A DNA stretch of 64,000 nt from DATCMH01 sp036563505 (GTDB lineage: Bacteria > Pseudomonadota > Alphaproteobacteria > Rhizobiales > Beijerinckiaceae): assembly GCA_036563505.1 (NCBI GenBank), contig DATCMH010000012.1:124001-188000 (forward strand), given 5' to 3'. The position numbers and the translations under genes were made by a program. The notes beneath the pieces were generated by a model. The model saw only the letters and a program-made list of their open reading frames with translations, searched no databases and was not told the DNA's origin. Shown piece by piece: positions 52,160 to 60,547 of this stretch (its first letter is position 1; every line of letters begins with the position of its first letter).

Positions 52160-52419
52160 CAGAAGCCGCGCCAGGCATCGGAGAACAGGCCGTGGCGCTC
52201 GACGTGCTCGTTGTAGGCGGCGACCTCCTCGTCGATCTCTCGTTTGACCCTGGCCGTCTCGTCGACCGGACTTGCTTCGCCTTCATCCAGGCGCACCGAC
52301 AACGCCCTGCGCAGGGCGCGATTGGCGACGTCGCTTAAGTCGATGCCCTGTTCGCGGGCCAAGTCCACCAGAGCCTGGTCGAGCTCGACGGTCACGGTGA
52401 TCGTATGAGGCTGATCCAT
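52159..52419 (-). CDS. ccdA: CcdA family antitoxin
   Basis: 86 residues from ATG 52419 (MDQPHTITVTVELDQALVDL); ATG 52443 is an alternative. The N-terminal ribbon-helix-helix (VTVELDQALVDLAREQGIDL) binds the operator, and the C-terminal end ENGLFSD-like NEHVERHGLFSDAWRGF is the toxin-wrapping tail of CcdA proteins (usually ...GxFSDxxRxF). It overlaps ccdB by one base. It starts 53 bp after fumC on the same strand, enough for its own promoter. Confidence 0.87.
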   Translation of the reverse strand: MDQPHTITVTVELDQALVDLAREQGIDLSDVANRALRRALSVRLDEGEASPVDETARVKREIDEEVAAYNEHVERHGLFSDAWRGF

Positions 52420-52472
52420 CGCCGCGCCCTCCTCGTCCGTCATGCTAGCCAAGGCGTGGGTGCCGCGCCACC

Positions 52473-53873
52473 TCACCCCGGCGCCAGCATCGTCTCCGGC
52501 CGCACCAGCGCGTCGAACTCCTCCGCGCTCACCGTGCCCGAGCGCAGGGCCTCCTCTTTGAGCGTCGTGCCGTTCTTGTGCGCCGCCTTGGCGATGCCGG
52601 CGGCCGCGTCGTAGCCGATCCTCGGCGCAAGCGCGGTGACGAGCATGAGGGAGCGGTCCAGAAGCTCGGAAAGGCGCTCCTTGTTCGGCTCGACACCCAC
52701 CACGCAATGATCGGTGAAGCTCACCGCAGCGTCGGCCAGGAGCCGGATCGACTGCAGGACGGCGCTGGCGATCACGGGCTTGAACACGTTGAGCTCGAGG
52801 TGGCCCTGGCTGCCGGCGAAGGCCACCGTGGTCTCGTTGCCGATCACCTGCGCGCAGACCATCGTCATCGCCTCGGCCTGGGTCGGGTTCACCTTGCCCG
52901 GCATGATCGACGAGCCCGGCTCGTTCTCCGGCAGGGAGATCTCGCCGAGCCCCGAGCGCGGCCCGGAGCCCATCAGGCGAAGGTCGTTGGCGATCTTGAA
53001 CAGGCCCGCGGCGAGGCTCGCCAGGGCACCGTGCGTGAACACGAGGGCGTCGTGGGACGCGAGCGCCTCGAACTTGTTCGCGGCCGAGGTGAAGGGCAGG
53101 CCGGTGAGCTCGGCAAGCTTGTCCGCGATGCGCTCGGCAAATTCAGGGTGCGCGTTGAGCCCGGTGCCAACCGCAGTGCCCCCCTGCGCCAGCGCGTGGA
53201 TGCCCGGCAGGGTCGCCTCGATCCGGGCGATGCCGAGGGCGACCTGCGCCGCGTAGCCTGAGAACTCCTGGCCGAGCGTCACCGGCGTCGCGTCCTGGAG
53301 GTGGGTGCGGCCGATCTTGACGATGTCGGCGAAGGCTCGCGCCTTCGCGTCGAGGGCCCCGTGCAAGTGCCTGAGTGCCGGCAGGAGCCGGTCAGTGATC
53401 TCCCGCGCCGCCGCAACGTGCATCGCCGTCGGGAACGTGTCGTTGGAGGACTGGCCGCGGTTGACGTGGTCGTTCGGGTGAACGGGCGATTTCTGCCCGA
53501 GCTTGCCGCCGAGGCTCACGTTGGCGAGGCTCGCGATCACCTCGTTGGCGTTCATGTTGGACTGGGTGCCCGACCCCGTCTGCCAGACGACGAGGGGAAA
53601 CTCGTCGTCGTGCTCGCCGGCCGCGACTTCGGCCGCCGCCGCCGCGATCGCGTCGGCGAGGCGCGGCTCGATCTGGCCTAAGTCCTTGTTCACCAGCGCC
53701 GCCGCCTGCTTCACGAGCCCTAAGGCCCGCACGAGGGGGATCGGCATCCGCTCGCGCTCGCCGCCGATCCGAAAGTTCTCGCGGGAGCGCTGGGTCTGCG
53801 CGCCCCAGAGGCGGTCGGCCGGCACCTCGATGGGGCCGAAGGTGTCCGTCTCGGTGCGGGTCGGGAGCGACAT
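52473..53873 (-). CDS. fumC: Class II fumarate hydratase
   Basis: 466 residues from ATG 53873 (MSLPTRTETDTFGPIEVPAD). Iron-independent fumarase of the TCA cycle, converting fumarate to malate. The signature GSSIMPGKVNPTQAEAMTM with catalytic Ser, TGSGTQSNMNANEV and HPNDHVNRGQSSNDTFPTAM are intact. It is divergent from the P450 gene with 80 bp between. Downstream on the same strand come ccdA, ccdB, DUF4169 and the RHH gene. Confidence 0.96.
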   Translation of the reverse strand: MSLPTRTETDTFGPIEVPADRLWGAQTQRSRENFRIGGERERMPIPLVRALGLVKQAAALVNKDLGQIEPRLADAIAAAAAEVAAGEHDDEFPLVVWQTGSGTQSNMNANEVIASLANVSLGGKLGQKSPVHPNDHVNRGQSSNDTFPTAMHVAAAREITDRLLPALRHLHGALDAKARAFADIVKIGRTHLQDATPVTLGQEFSGYAAQVALGIARIEATLPGIHALAQGGTAVGTGLNAHPEFAERIADKLAELTGLPFTSAANKFEALASHDALVFTHGALASLAAGLFKIANDLRLMGSGPRSGLGEISLPENEPGSSIMPGKVNPTQAEAMTMVCAQVIGNETTVAFAGSQGHLELNVFKPVIASAVLQSIRLLADAAVSFTDHCVVGVEPNKERLSELLDRSLMLVTALAPRIGYDAAAGIAKAAHKNGTTLKEEALRSGTVSAEEFDALVRPETMLAPG

Positions 53874-53953
53874 CGGAGGCCTCTTTCGCTGAACGGGTCG
53901 TCGCCTCACATAACGCAGAGGCACCCCCGCTTCGATCCCGCGAAAGCCGCTTT

Positions 53954-55330
53954 ATGGCCTCGACCACGGCCCCCTTCCGCCCCCCGGTGCCGCCGCTCCT
54001 CGACGAGCCGCTCGGCCTCTTCGAGTTCCTGCGACGGGTGCGGGCCAACCCGCTCGCCACCTGGGCCCCGGAGCATTTCGAAAAGCCAATCGTCGCGGGC
54101 GACGGTCCGCTGGGGCGCATCACGGTGGTGAGCGATCCCGCCGCCATCCGCACAATCCTCGTCGACGAGGCCTCGCGCTACCGCAAGGACGAACTCCAGC
54201 GCCGGGTGCTCAACCCCGGTCTCGGTCAGGGGCTCCTGATGGCCGAGGGCGAGGAATGGCGGCTGCAGCGCCGCACCCTGGCACCGCTCTTCAACCCGCG
54301 CACGGTCGCGAGCTTCGCACCCGCGATGGGGGAATCCGCCGAGCGTCTCGTGCGCCGCTGGCGCCGGCGCGGATCGGGTCAGGTGCTCGACGTGGCGCTC
54401 GAGATGACCCGCGTCACCCTTGACGTCCTGGAGCGCACGATCTTCACGCAGGGGCTCTCCCGCGACCCGGACGCGCTGGGCCGGGCGATCACACGCTACT
54501 TCGAGGCGCTGGGGCCGGTCGACCCCCTCGACCTCTTCGGCCTGCCTGGCTGGATCCCGCGCATCGGCCGCTTTCGCGCCCGCCCGGCGATCCGCTACTT
54601 CGAGGAGGTGGTGGGCGAACTCATCGCGGCCCGCCGCCGCAGGCTCGGGGAAGAGGCGCCGCGCGATCTCCTCACGCTGCTGCTCGAGGCCGCCGACCCG
54701 GAGACGGGGCGCGGCCTGTCCGACGTGGAGGTCGCCGCCAACATCGTCACCTTCATCGGTGCCGGCCACGAGACCACGGCCAACGCTCTGACCTGGTCGC
54801 TCTATCTCCTGTCGCAAGATGTGGTTGCGCGCGAGCGGGTCGAGGCGGAGGCCGACGCGGTTCTGGGCGACGGGCCGGTGACGGTGGAGGCGCTGCCGCA
54901 GCTCGCCTTCACCCGGGCGGTGCTGGAGGAGAGCATGCGCCTGTTCCCGCCGGTGCCCTTCATGAGCCGGTCGCCGATCCAGGACGAGAGGCTGGGCGAG
55001 CTGAAAGTGCCCCGCCGCTCGCTCGTGGTGATCGCGCCCTACGTCCTCCACCGCCATCGCCGGCTCTGGGACGAGCCCGACGCCTTCCGGCCCGAACGCT
55101 TCCTGCCGGAGAACCGCGGCGCCATCGACCGCTTCGCTTACCTTCCCTTCGGCGCCGGTCCGCGGGTCTGCATCGGGGCGAGCTTCTCGATTCAGGAGGC
55201 GACGATCATCCTTGCCACCATCGCCCGCGCGGCGCGCCTTGCGCTTGCCGACGACCGGCCGGTGATGCCGCTGCACCGCGTGACCCTGCGCCCCGAGGGC
55301 GGGGTCGCGATGCGGCTCGCGCTGCGCTGA
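53954..55330 (+). CDS. Cytochrome P450
   Basis: 458 residues, soluble class I-type bacterial P450. I-helix GAGHETTANAL (269-279), EESMRLFPPVPF containing the K-helix ExxR, and heme loop FGAGPRVCIGASFS with Cys406 as thiolate ligand. No signal or anchor. The sequence resembles the CYP family with RAxxLxPLFNPR and TRFTL elements that hydroxylate fatty acids or terpenoids, but the substrate cannot be assigned. No ferredoxin or reductase gene is nearby, so redox partners must be encoded elsewhere. Convergent with sspB. Confidence 0.92.
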   Translation: MASTTAPFRPPVPPLLDEPLGLFEFLRRVRANPLATWAPEHFEKPIVAGDGPLGRITVVSDPAAIRTILVDEASRYRKDELQRRVLNPGLGQGLLMAEGEEWRLQRRTLAPLFNPRTVASFAPAMGESAERLVRRWRRRGSGQVLDVALEMTRVTLDVLERTIFTQGLSRDPDALGRAITRYFEALGPVDPLDLFGLPGWIPRIGRFRARPAIRYFEEVVGELIAARRRRLGEEAPRDLLTLLLEAADPETGRGLSDVEVAANIVTFIGAGHETTANALTWSLYLLSQDVVARERVEAEADAVLGDGPVTVEALPQLAFTRAVLEESMRLFPPVPFMSRSPIQDERLGELKVPRRSLVVIAPYVLHRHRRLWDEPDAFRPERFLPENRGAIDRFAYLPFGAGPRVCIGASFSIQEATIILATIARAARLALADDRPVMPLHRVTLRPEGGVAMRLALR

Positions 55331-55337
55331 GGCCTGC

Positions 55338-55952
55338 TCAGGTTTTCTTGCGGAAAGCGTCGAGGCTGACGACCTGGGCGCCGGCGTCCTGAGCCGCCGC
55401 TTCGCCAGCCGGCTCCTCGTTCTTGGTCGCGTCGGCGTTCTTGGCCGCGTCGACCGGAGCCGGCCTGCGGGGCTCCTTAGCCGGGGCCGGTTCCGCCTTC
55501 GGGGCGAGCCGCGGGACGGGCGGCGCGATGGGCAGCAAGGGTTTTGCGGCCTCGGCCGGCTCCTCGGGGGCGGCGTCGGTTGCCTCCGCGCCCTCGCCCT
55601 GGATCTCGAATTTCAGGCCGAACTGGACGGAAGGGTCGAAGAACCCCGTCAGCGCGTCGAAGGGCACGAGCAACCGCTCCGGGACGCCGGAGAAGGACAG
55701 CCCCACCTCGAACGTGTGCTCGGTGACGCCGAGATCCCAGAATTGGTGCTGGAGCACGATCGTCATGTCCTGCGGGTACTTCTCGCGCAGGCGCTGGGAC
55801 AGGCGCACCCCGGGCAGGTCGGTGCGAAAGGAGACGTAGAAGTGATGGTCGCCGGCGAGCCCGTCGCGGGCGGCGTCGGTCAAGACCTTGCGCACGACTC
55901 CCTTGAGCGCGTCCTGCACCAGAAGATCGTAGCGGATCAGGTCCTTGGCCAT
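55338..55952 (-). CDS. sspB: SspB, ClpXP adaptor (alphaproteobacterial type)
   Basis: 204 residues from ATG 55952 (MAKDLIRYDLLVQDALKGVV). Delivers ssrA-tagged and other substrates to ClpXP. The folded domain (about 1-120) has HHFYVSFRTDLPGVRLSQRL, YPQDMTIVLQHQFWDL and FSGVPERLLVPFDALTGFFD. A long Pro/Ala/Lys linker leads to the C-terminal VVSLDAFRKK, the conserved ClpX-binding tail of the alpha-type SspB. It is divergent from thyA with 228 bp between, containing GC-rich hairpins and a TATAAG at about 56060. Confidence 0.93.
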   Translation of the reverse strand: MAKDLIRYDLLVQDALKGVVRKVLTDAARDGLAGDHHFYVSFRTDLPGVRLSQRLREKYPQDMTIVLQHQFWDLGVTEHTFEVGLSFSGVPERLLVPFDALTGFFDPSVQFGLKFEIQGEGAEATDAAPEEPAEAAKPLLPIAPPVPRLAPKAEPAPAKEPRRPAPVDAAKNADATKNEEPAGEAAAQDAGAQVVSLDAFRKKT

Positions 55953-56180
55953 CGAGAAGCCTTGCGGGAAACCGTGGGCGAACGTGGGTCGAAGAGGCCG
56001 TCCGGCATCGGCGCGGCTCCCCGGTTCAGGCCGGGCGAGCCCTCGCGGGCCGGCCGGACAGATATAAGGATCGGCCCAAACCTTGGGAAGTGCGGGGACA
56101 ACGCTTCCCTGCAGCGTCGACCTGACTCGAACGGGGCGCCCCGCCTGCGCTAGGGTCGACCGGAACAGGCAGGCCCCACG

Positions 56181-56975
56181 ATGCACGTTTACCACGAACT
56201 CCTGCGCCGTATCCTGAGCGAGGGTGTCCGAAAGGACGACCGCACCGGCACCGGCACGCTCTCCGTCTTCGGCCATCAGATGCGCTTCGACTTAGGCGAG
56301 GGCTTTCCCCTCGTCACCACGAAGAAGCTGCACCTCAAATCCATCGTTCACGAGCTCCTCTGGTTCCTCGCCGGCGACACCAACGTGCGCTACCTGCAGG
56401 AGAACGGAGTTTCGATCTGGGACGAGTGGGCCGATGAGCGCGGCGACCTCGGCCCCGTCTACGGTCGCCAGTGGCGTTCCTGGGAGAAGCCGGACGGCGG
56501 CACCGTCGACCAGATCGCCTGGGTGCTCGACGAGATCCGCCGCAATCCGGATTCTCGCCGCCTCGTCGTCACCGCCTGGAACCCGGCCGACCTCGACCGT
56601 ATGGCGCTGGCGCCCTGCCACTGCCTGTTCCAGTTCTACGTCGCGGACGGCCGGCTCTCCTGTCAGCTCTACCAGCGCTCGGCCGACGTGTTCCTCGGCG
56701 TGCCTTTCAACATCGCGTCCTACGCGCTGCTCACGCACATGATGGCGCAGGCCTGCGACCTCGCGGTGGGCGACTTCGTCCACACGCTGGGCGACGCCCA
56801 CCTCTACCTCAACCACCTGGAGCAGGCCGAACTCCAGCTCACTCGCGAGCCGCGTCCGCTGCCGCGACTGAAACTCAACCCGGCTGTGCGCTCACTCTTC
56901 CGCTTCCGCTACGAGGACATCGTCGTTGAAGGTTACGACCCACATCCGGCGATCCGCGCGCCGGTGGCGGTGTAG
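56181..56975 (+). CDS. thyA: Thymidylate synthase
   Basis: 264 residues, the same length as the E. coli enzyme. It converts dUMP to dTMP using methylene-tetrahydrofolate. Cys146 in LAPCHCLFQFY is the nucleophile; DDRTGTGTLSVFG, WNPADLDRMAL, YQRSADVFLGVPFNIASYAL and HLYLNHLEQ are the dUMP and folate motifs. A GNAT gene (6-bp gap) and folA follow in the same operon, so the dihydrofolate produced here is recycled by the neighbouring reductase. Confidence 0.97.
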   Translation: MHVYHELLRRILSEGVRKDDRTGTGTLSVFGHQMRFDLGEGFPLVTTKKLHLKSIVHELLWFLAGDTNVRYLQENGVSIWDEWADERGDLGPVYGRQWRSWEKPDGGTVDQIAWVLDEIRRNPDSRRLVVTAWNPADLDRMALAPCHCLFQFYVADGRLSCQLYQRSADVFLGVPFNIASYALLTHMMAQACDLAVGDFVHTLGDAHLYLNHLEQAELQLTREPRPLPRLKLNPAVRSLFRFRYEDIVVEGYDPHPAIRAPVAV

Positions 56976-56981
56976 GGCCGC

Positions 56982-57467
56982 ATGACCCTCTCGATCCGCC
57001 CCGCCGCGCCCGGCGACGCTGCGCTCGTGCTCGCCTTCGTCCGGGAACTCGCCGATTACGAGAAGCTGCTGCACGAGGTGGTGGCCACCGAGGAAGCTCT
57101 CGACGCGGCGCTCTTCGGGCCGAACCCCCGGGTCTTCTGTGACGTCGCGACCTGGGGCGGCGAGCCCGCCGGCATGGCGCTGTGGTTCTACAACTTCTCC
57201 ACCTTCCGCGGCCGTCACGGGGTCTACCTGGAAGACCTCTTCGTGCGGCCGGCCCACCGCGGGCGTGGCATCGGCAAGGCGCTGCTGGCCCATCTCGCCC
57301 GGCGCTGTGTCGCGGAAGGGCTGCCCCGCCTCGAATGGTGGGTGCTCGACTGGAACGAGCCGGCGCTTGCCTTCTACCGCTCCCTCGGGGCGGTGCCGAT
57401 GGACGAGTGGACCGTGCAGCGCGTGACGGGCGATGCGCTCCGGCATCTTGCTGGTGAGGCGCCGTGA
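56982..57467 (+). CDS. GNAT family N-acetyltransferase
   Basis: 161 residues. SIRPAAPGDAALVLAFVREL opens the fold. The acetyl-CoA pyrophosphate loop is in VRPAHRGRGIGKALLAHLA, and LEWWVLDWNEPALAFYRSLG is the C-terminal signature of the diamine-acetyltransferase-like (SSAT-type) group. The substrate could be a polyamine or another primary amine. It lies between thyA and folA, overlapping folA by 4 bp (GTGA), but has no known link to folate. Confidence 0.9.
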   Translation: MTLSIRPAAPGDAALVLAFVRELADYEKLLHEVVATEEALDAALFGPNPRVFCDVATWGGEPAGMALWFYNFSTFRGRHGVYLEDLFVRPAHRGRGIGKALLAHLARRCVAEGLPRLEWWVLDWNEPALAFYRSLGAVPMDEWTVQRVTGDALRHLAGEAP

Positions 57468-57994
57468 GCGACCCCCCCCTCGTCCTCGTGGCGGCCGTCG
57501 CCGACAACGGCGTCATCGGCCGCGACAACCGCCTCATCTGGCGCCTCAAGTCCGATCTCAAGCGCTTCCGGGCGCTCACCTGGGGCAAGCCCCTCGTCAT
57601 GGGGCGCAAGACCTATCAGTCGATCGGCAAACCCCTGCCCGGCCGCACCACCATCGTCGTCACGCGCGATCCGGGCTTCTCCGCCGAGGGCGTCGCCGTC
57701 GCCCACGACTGGAAGGCAGCGAAGGCTGCCGCGCGCAAGGCTGCGGCGGCGATGGGGGCGGGGGAAGCCTGCGTGGCCGGGGGCGCCGAGATCTACGCGC
57801 TCGCCCTGCCCGAGGCGGCGCGCCTCCACCTCACTCTCGTCCATGCGGCGCCGGAGGGCGACACGCTCTTCCCGGACTTCGACCGCGCGGCCTTCGCGGA
57901 AGCCCGGCGGGAGGGGCATCCGGCAGGGCCGGACGACGAGCACCCGTTCACCTTCCTCGACCTCGTCCGGCGGCAGCCCGCCGCAGCGCGTTGA
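57464..57994 (+). CDS. folA: Dihydrofolate reductase
   Basis: 176 residues from a GTG at 57464 that overlaps the GNAT stop. NADPH-dependent; regenerates tetrahydrofolate consumed by thymidylate synthase. VAAVADNGVIGRDNRLIWRL includes the substrate loop (W in LIWRL) and Asp at the catalytic position in SDLKRF; GRKTYQSIGKPLPGRTTIVV and CVAGGAEIYALAL are the cofactor motifs. Complete and normal in length apart from a few extra C-terminal residues. Confidence 0.95.
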   Translation: MSDPPLVLVAAVADNGVIGRDNRLIWRLKSDLKRFRALTWGKPLVMGRKTYQSIGKPLPGRTTIVVTRDPGFSAEGVAVAHDWKAAKAAARKAAAAMGAGEACVAGGAEIYALALPEAARLHLTLVHAAPEGDTLFPDFDRAAFAEARREGHPAGPDDEHPFTFLDLVRRQPAAAR

Positions 57995-58150
57995 CGTCAG
58001 GCTTCGCCGTTCCCACCTGCGCTTCTTGACGGGGGCGCACCAACCATCGACAAACGCCCGCAGCCTGGCCGACGGGCTCGGACCGGCACCGTGCCGGCCG
58101 CGCCCGCGGCATGCCCCGTCTGGGCTTGGAAGAGTTTGAGGGAACGGCGA

Positions 58151-59317
58151 ATGCCTTGGAGCAACCAGAGTGGCGGCGGCAGCGGCGGGGGCGGCCCCTG
58201 GGGTCAGCGCGGCGGCGGCGGCGGAGGAGGCGGGCCTTGGGGCTCGGGACCGCAGGGCGGCGGAGGCGGTGCGCCGCCTGACCTCGAGGACATCCTGCGC
58301 CGGAGCCAGGACCGGCTGCGCGGCCTGATGCCGAGCGGCGGCGGCGGCGCGATCGGGCTCAAAGGGGCGATCGCCGTGGCGCTTGGCGCCTTGGCTCTGT
58401 GGCTCGCCACGGGCTTCTACACCGTGCGTCCCGACGAGGTCGCCGTGGAGCGCCTGTTCGGCGCCTATGTCGGCAAGAAGGGCGAGGGCCTGCGCTACAA
58501 TCTTCCCTACCCGATCGGTCAGGTGGACAAGCCCCGCGTCGGCTTCGTCAACCGCACCGAGGTGGGCTACCGTTCGGCGGGCAACCAGGGCCGCAACCGC
58601 GACGTGCTCGAAGAGAGCCTGATGCTCACGGCGGACGAGAACATCATCGACATCGATTTCGAGGTGCAGTGGCAGATCGACGCCGCCAACGCCCAGAACT
58701 ACGTCTTCAACCTCCAGAACCCGGATGGCACCATCAAGGCTGTGGCGGAAAGCGCCATGCGCGAGGTGATTGGCCGGCGCCAGATCCAGCCGGTGCTCAC
58801 CACCGAGCAGTCGAGCGTCTCTCAGGAGGTGCAGAAGATCATCCAGGACACGCTCGACGCCTACAAGTCCGGCGTCCAGGTGCGCGTCGTGCAGATGGTG
58901 GCGGTGCAGCCGCCGGCGCAGGTGCGCGAGGCCTTCTTCGACGTCAACGCCGCCCAGCAGGATGCGGCCCGCGTCCAGAACGAGGCCGAAACTTATGCGA
59001 GCCGCGTCGTGCCCGAGGCCCGCGGCCAGGCGACCCGCGCCATCCAACAGGCCGAAGGCTACCGCGAGCAGGCCGTCAACGAGGCCACGGGCCAGGCGGC
59101 GCGCTTCTCGAAGGTTTACGACGAGTACCGCAAGGCGCCCGAGGTGATCCGCGAGCGCATCTTCCTCGAGACCATGGAGAGGGTGCTCGGCGGCATGGAC
59201 AAGATCATCGTCGACCAGGGGCGCGGCGGCTCGGGCGTCGTGCCCTACCTGCCCCTCAACGAACTCGGGCGCCGGGCACCGGCCCAGGGCAACGCTCAGC
59301 AGGGAGCCACGCGATGA
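58151..59317 (+). CDS. hflK: FtsH protease regulator HflK
   Basis: 388 residues from ATG 58151 (MPWSNQSGGGSGGGG). A Gly-rich N-terminal stretch (residues 8-42) precedes one membrane helix (about 68-90) and a periplasmic SPFH/band-7 domain starting at TVRPDEVAVERLFGAYVGKK. ENIIDIDFEVQWQIDAANAQ, VQPPAQVREAFFDVNAAQQD and a long coiled coil are typical. HflK and HflC form the membrane cage around FtsH hexamers and limit access to its substrates. The stop overlaps the hflC start (ATGA). Confidence 0.95.
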   Translation: MPWSNQSGGGSGGGGPWGQRGGGGGGGGPWGSGPQGGGGGAPPDLEDILRRSQDRLRGLMPSGGGGAIGLKGAIAVALGALALWLATGFYTVRPDEVAVERLFGAYVGKKGEGLRYNLPYPIGQVDKPRVGFVNRTEVGYRSAGNQGRNRDVLEESLMLTADENIIDIDFEVQWQIDAANAQNYVFNLQNPDGTIKAVAESAMREVIGRRQIQPVLTTEQSSVSQEVQKIIQDTLDAYKSGVQVRVVQMVAVQPPAQVREAFFDVNAAQQDAARVQNEAETYASRVVPEARGQATRAIQQAEGYREQAVNEATGQAARFSKVYDEYRKAPEVIRERIFLETMERVLGGMDKIIVDQGRGGSGVVPYLPLNELGRRAPAQGNAQQGATR

Positions 59318-60237
59318 ACAATCCCGTCCTTCGCATCGGCGTCCTCGTCGCCCTCGCCGCGGCGCTCCTCGCGTTCTTCGCCGCGACCTTCGTGGTGCAG
59401 CAGACCCAGCAGGCGCTCGTCCTGCAGTTCGGCCGCGTTCGCACGCAGATCACCGAGCCCGGCCTCTACTTCAAGGTGCCGTTCATCGAGAACGTGGTGC
59501 TGATCGAGCGGCGGGTGCTCGACCTCGACCTGCCGGTCCAGACGGTGCTCTCCGCCGACCGCCAGAACCTGGAGGTCGACGCCTTCGCGCGCTACCGCAT
59601 CACCAACCCGCTGCGCTTCTACCAGAGCGTGAACAACGTCACGCTCGCCAACCAGCGCCTCTCGAGCTTCACCAACTCTTCGATGCGTAACGTGCTCGCC
59701 AGCGCGTCGCGGGACGCCATCGTGCGCACCGACCGTGCCGGGCTGATGAACCGCATCCAGGAGGACGTGAACCGGCAGGCGCAGAACGTGGGCGTCGAGA
59801 TCATCGACCTGCGCCTCACCCGCGTCGACCTGCCGGCGGTGAACTCGCAGGCCGTCTACCAGCGCATGCAGACCGAGCGGCAGCGCGAGGCGGCGGACCT
59901 TCGGGCGAACGGTCAGCAGCAGGCGGCGGGCATCCGCGCCCGTGCCGAGCGCGAGGCCACCGTTATCGCTGCGGAAGCGACGCGCCGTTCGGAAGAGCTG
60001 CGCGGCTCGGGCGACGCCGACCGCAACCGCATCCTGGCGGAGGCTTTCGGCCGCGACCCGGACTTCTTCGCCTTCTACCGGTCGATGCAGGCCTACGAGG
60101 CGGGTTTGAAGGGCAGCGATACGCGGCTGGTGCTGAGCCCCGATTCGGACTTCTTCCGCTACTTCAACGATCCGGCGGGGCGCGGCTCCACGGCCCGGCA
60201 AGGTCCTCCGCCGACGCTGCCGCCGGCCCAGCCATGA
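59314..60237 (+). CDS. hflC: FtsH protease regulator HflC
   Basis: 307 residues from ATG 59314. An N-terminal membrane helix (about 6-27) is followed by an SPFH domain (QQALVLQFGRVRTQITEPGL, VDAFARYRITNPLRFYQSV), then the coiled coil with RQREAADLRANGQQQAAGIR. GRDPDFFAFYRSMQAYEAGL and DSDFFRYFNDP near the end are HflC signatures. It partners HflK from the overlapping gene upstream. Confidence 0.95.
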   Translation: MNNPVLRIGVLVALAAALLAFFAATFVVQQTQQALVLQFGRVRTQITEPGLYFKVPFIENVVLIERRVLDLDLPVQTVLSADRQNLEVDAFARYRITNPLRFYQSVNNVTLANQRLSSFTNSSMRNVLASASRDAIVRTDRAGLMNRIQEDVNRQAQNVGVEIIDLRLTRVDLPAVNSQAVYQRMQTERQREAADLRANGQQQAAGIRARAEREATVIAAEATRRSEELRGSGDADRNRILAEAFGRDPDFFAFYRSMQAYEAGLKGSDTRLVLSPDSDFFRYFNDPAGRGSTARQGPPPTLPPAQP

Positions 60238-60277
60238 CCCGGCCTGCCTGAACCGGCGCGGGACCCGCGTCGCCGTC

Positions 60278-60472
60278 ATGACGGACCTTCTCGCAGCCCT
60301 CGGCCTCGCTCTCGCGGTCGAGGGCTTGCTGTTCGCGGCTTTCCCCGAAGCGGTGCGCCGGGCCATGCTCGACGCCGCGAGCGCGCCGCCCGAGCGCATG
60401 CGTCTCGTCGGCATCGCCTCGGCCTGCGCCGGGGTGGTGATCGTCGCGGTCGTGCGGCTGCTCTTTCGTTGA
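60278..60472 (+). CDS. DUF2065 family small membrane protein (YjeT-like)
   Basis: 64 residues with two membrane helices: DLLAALGLALAVEGLLFAAF and LVGIASACAGVVIVAVVRLL. P-E-x-x-R-R-A between them (FPEAVRRAMLDAA) is the DUF2065 signature. It lies between hflC and the Do protease gene, a placement conserved in many proteobacteria near hflKC. Function unknown. Confidence 0.88.
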   Translation: MTDLLAALGLALAVEGLLFAAFPEAVRRAMLDAASAPPERMRLVGIASACAGVVIVAVVRLLFR

Positions 60473-60547
60473 TCGTGGCCGGCGCCCTTGATTGCCGGCC
60501 CGATCCGACGATCTAATGCCCCAGACACGAAGGACGAGGATACGCCC

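Noticed and set aside
58399..59313. Extension of hflC upstream through hflK in a second frame
   Set aside because: Open only as a shadow of hflK; the real HflC begins at the ATG overlapping the hflK stop.
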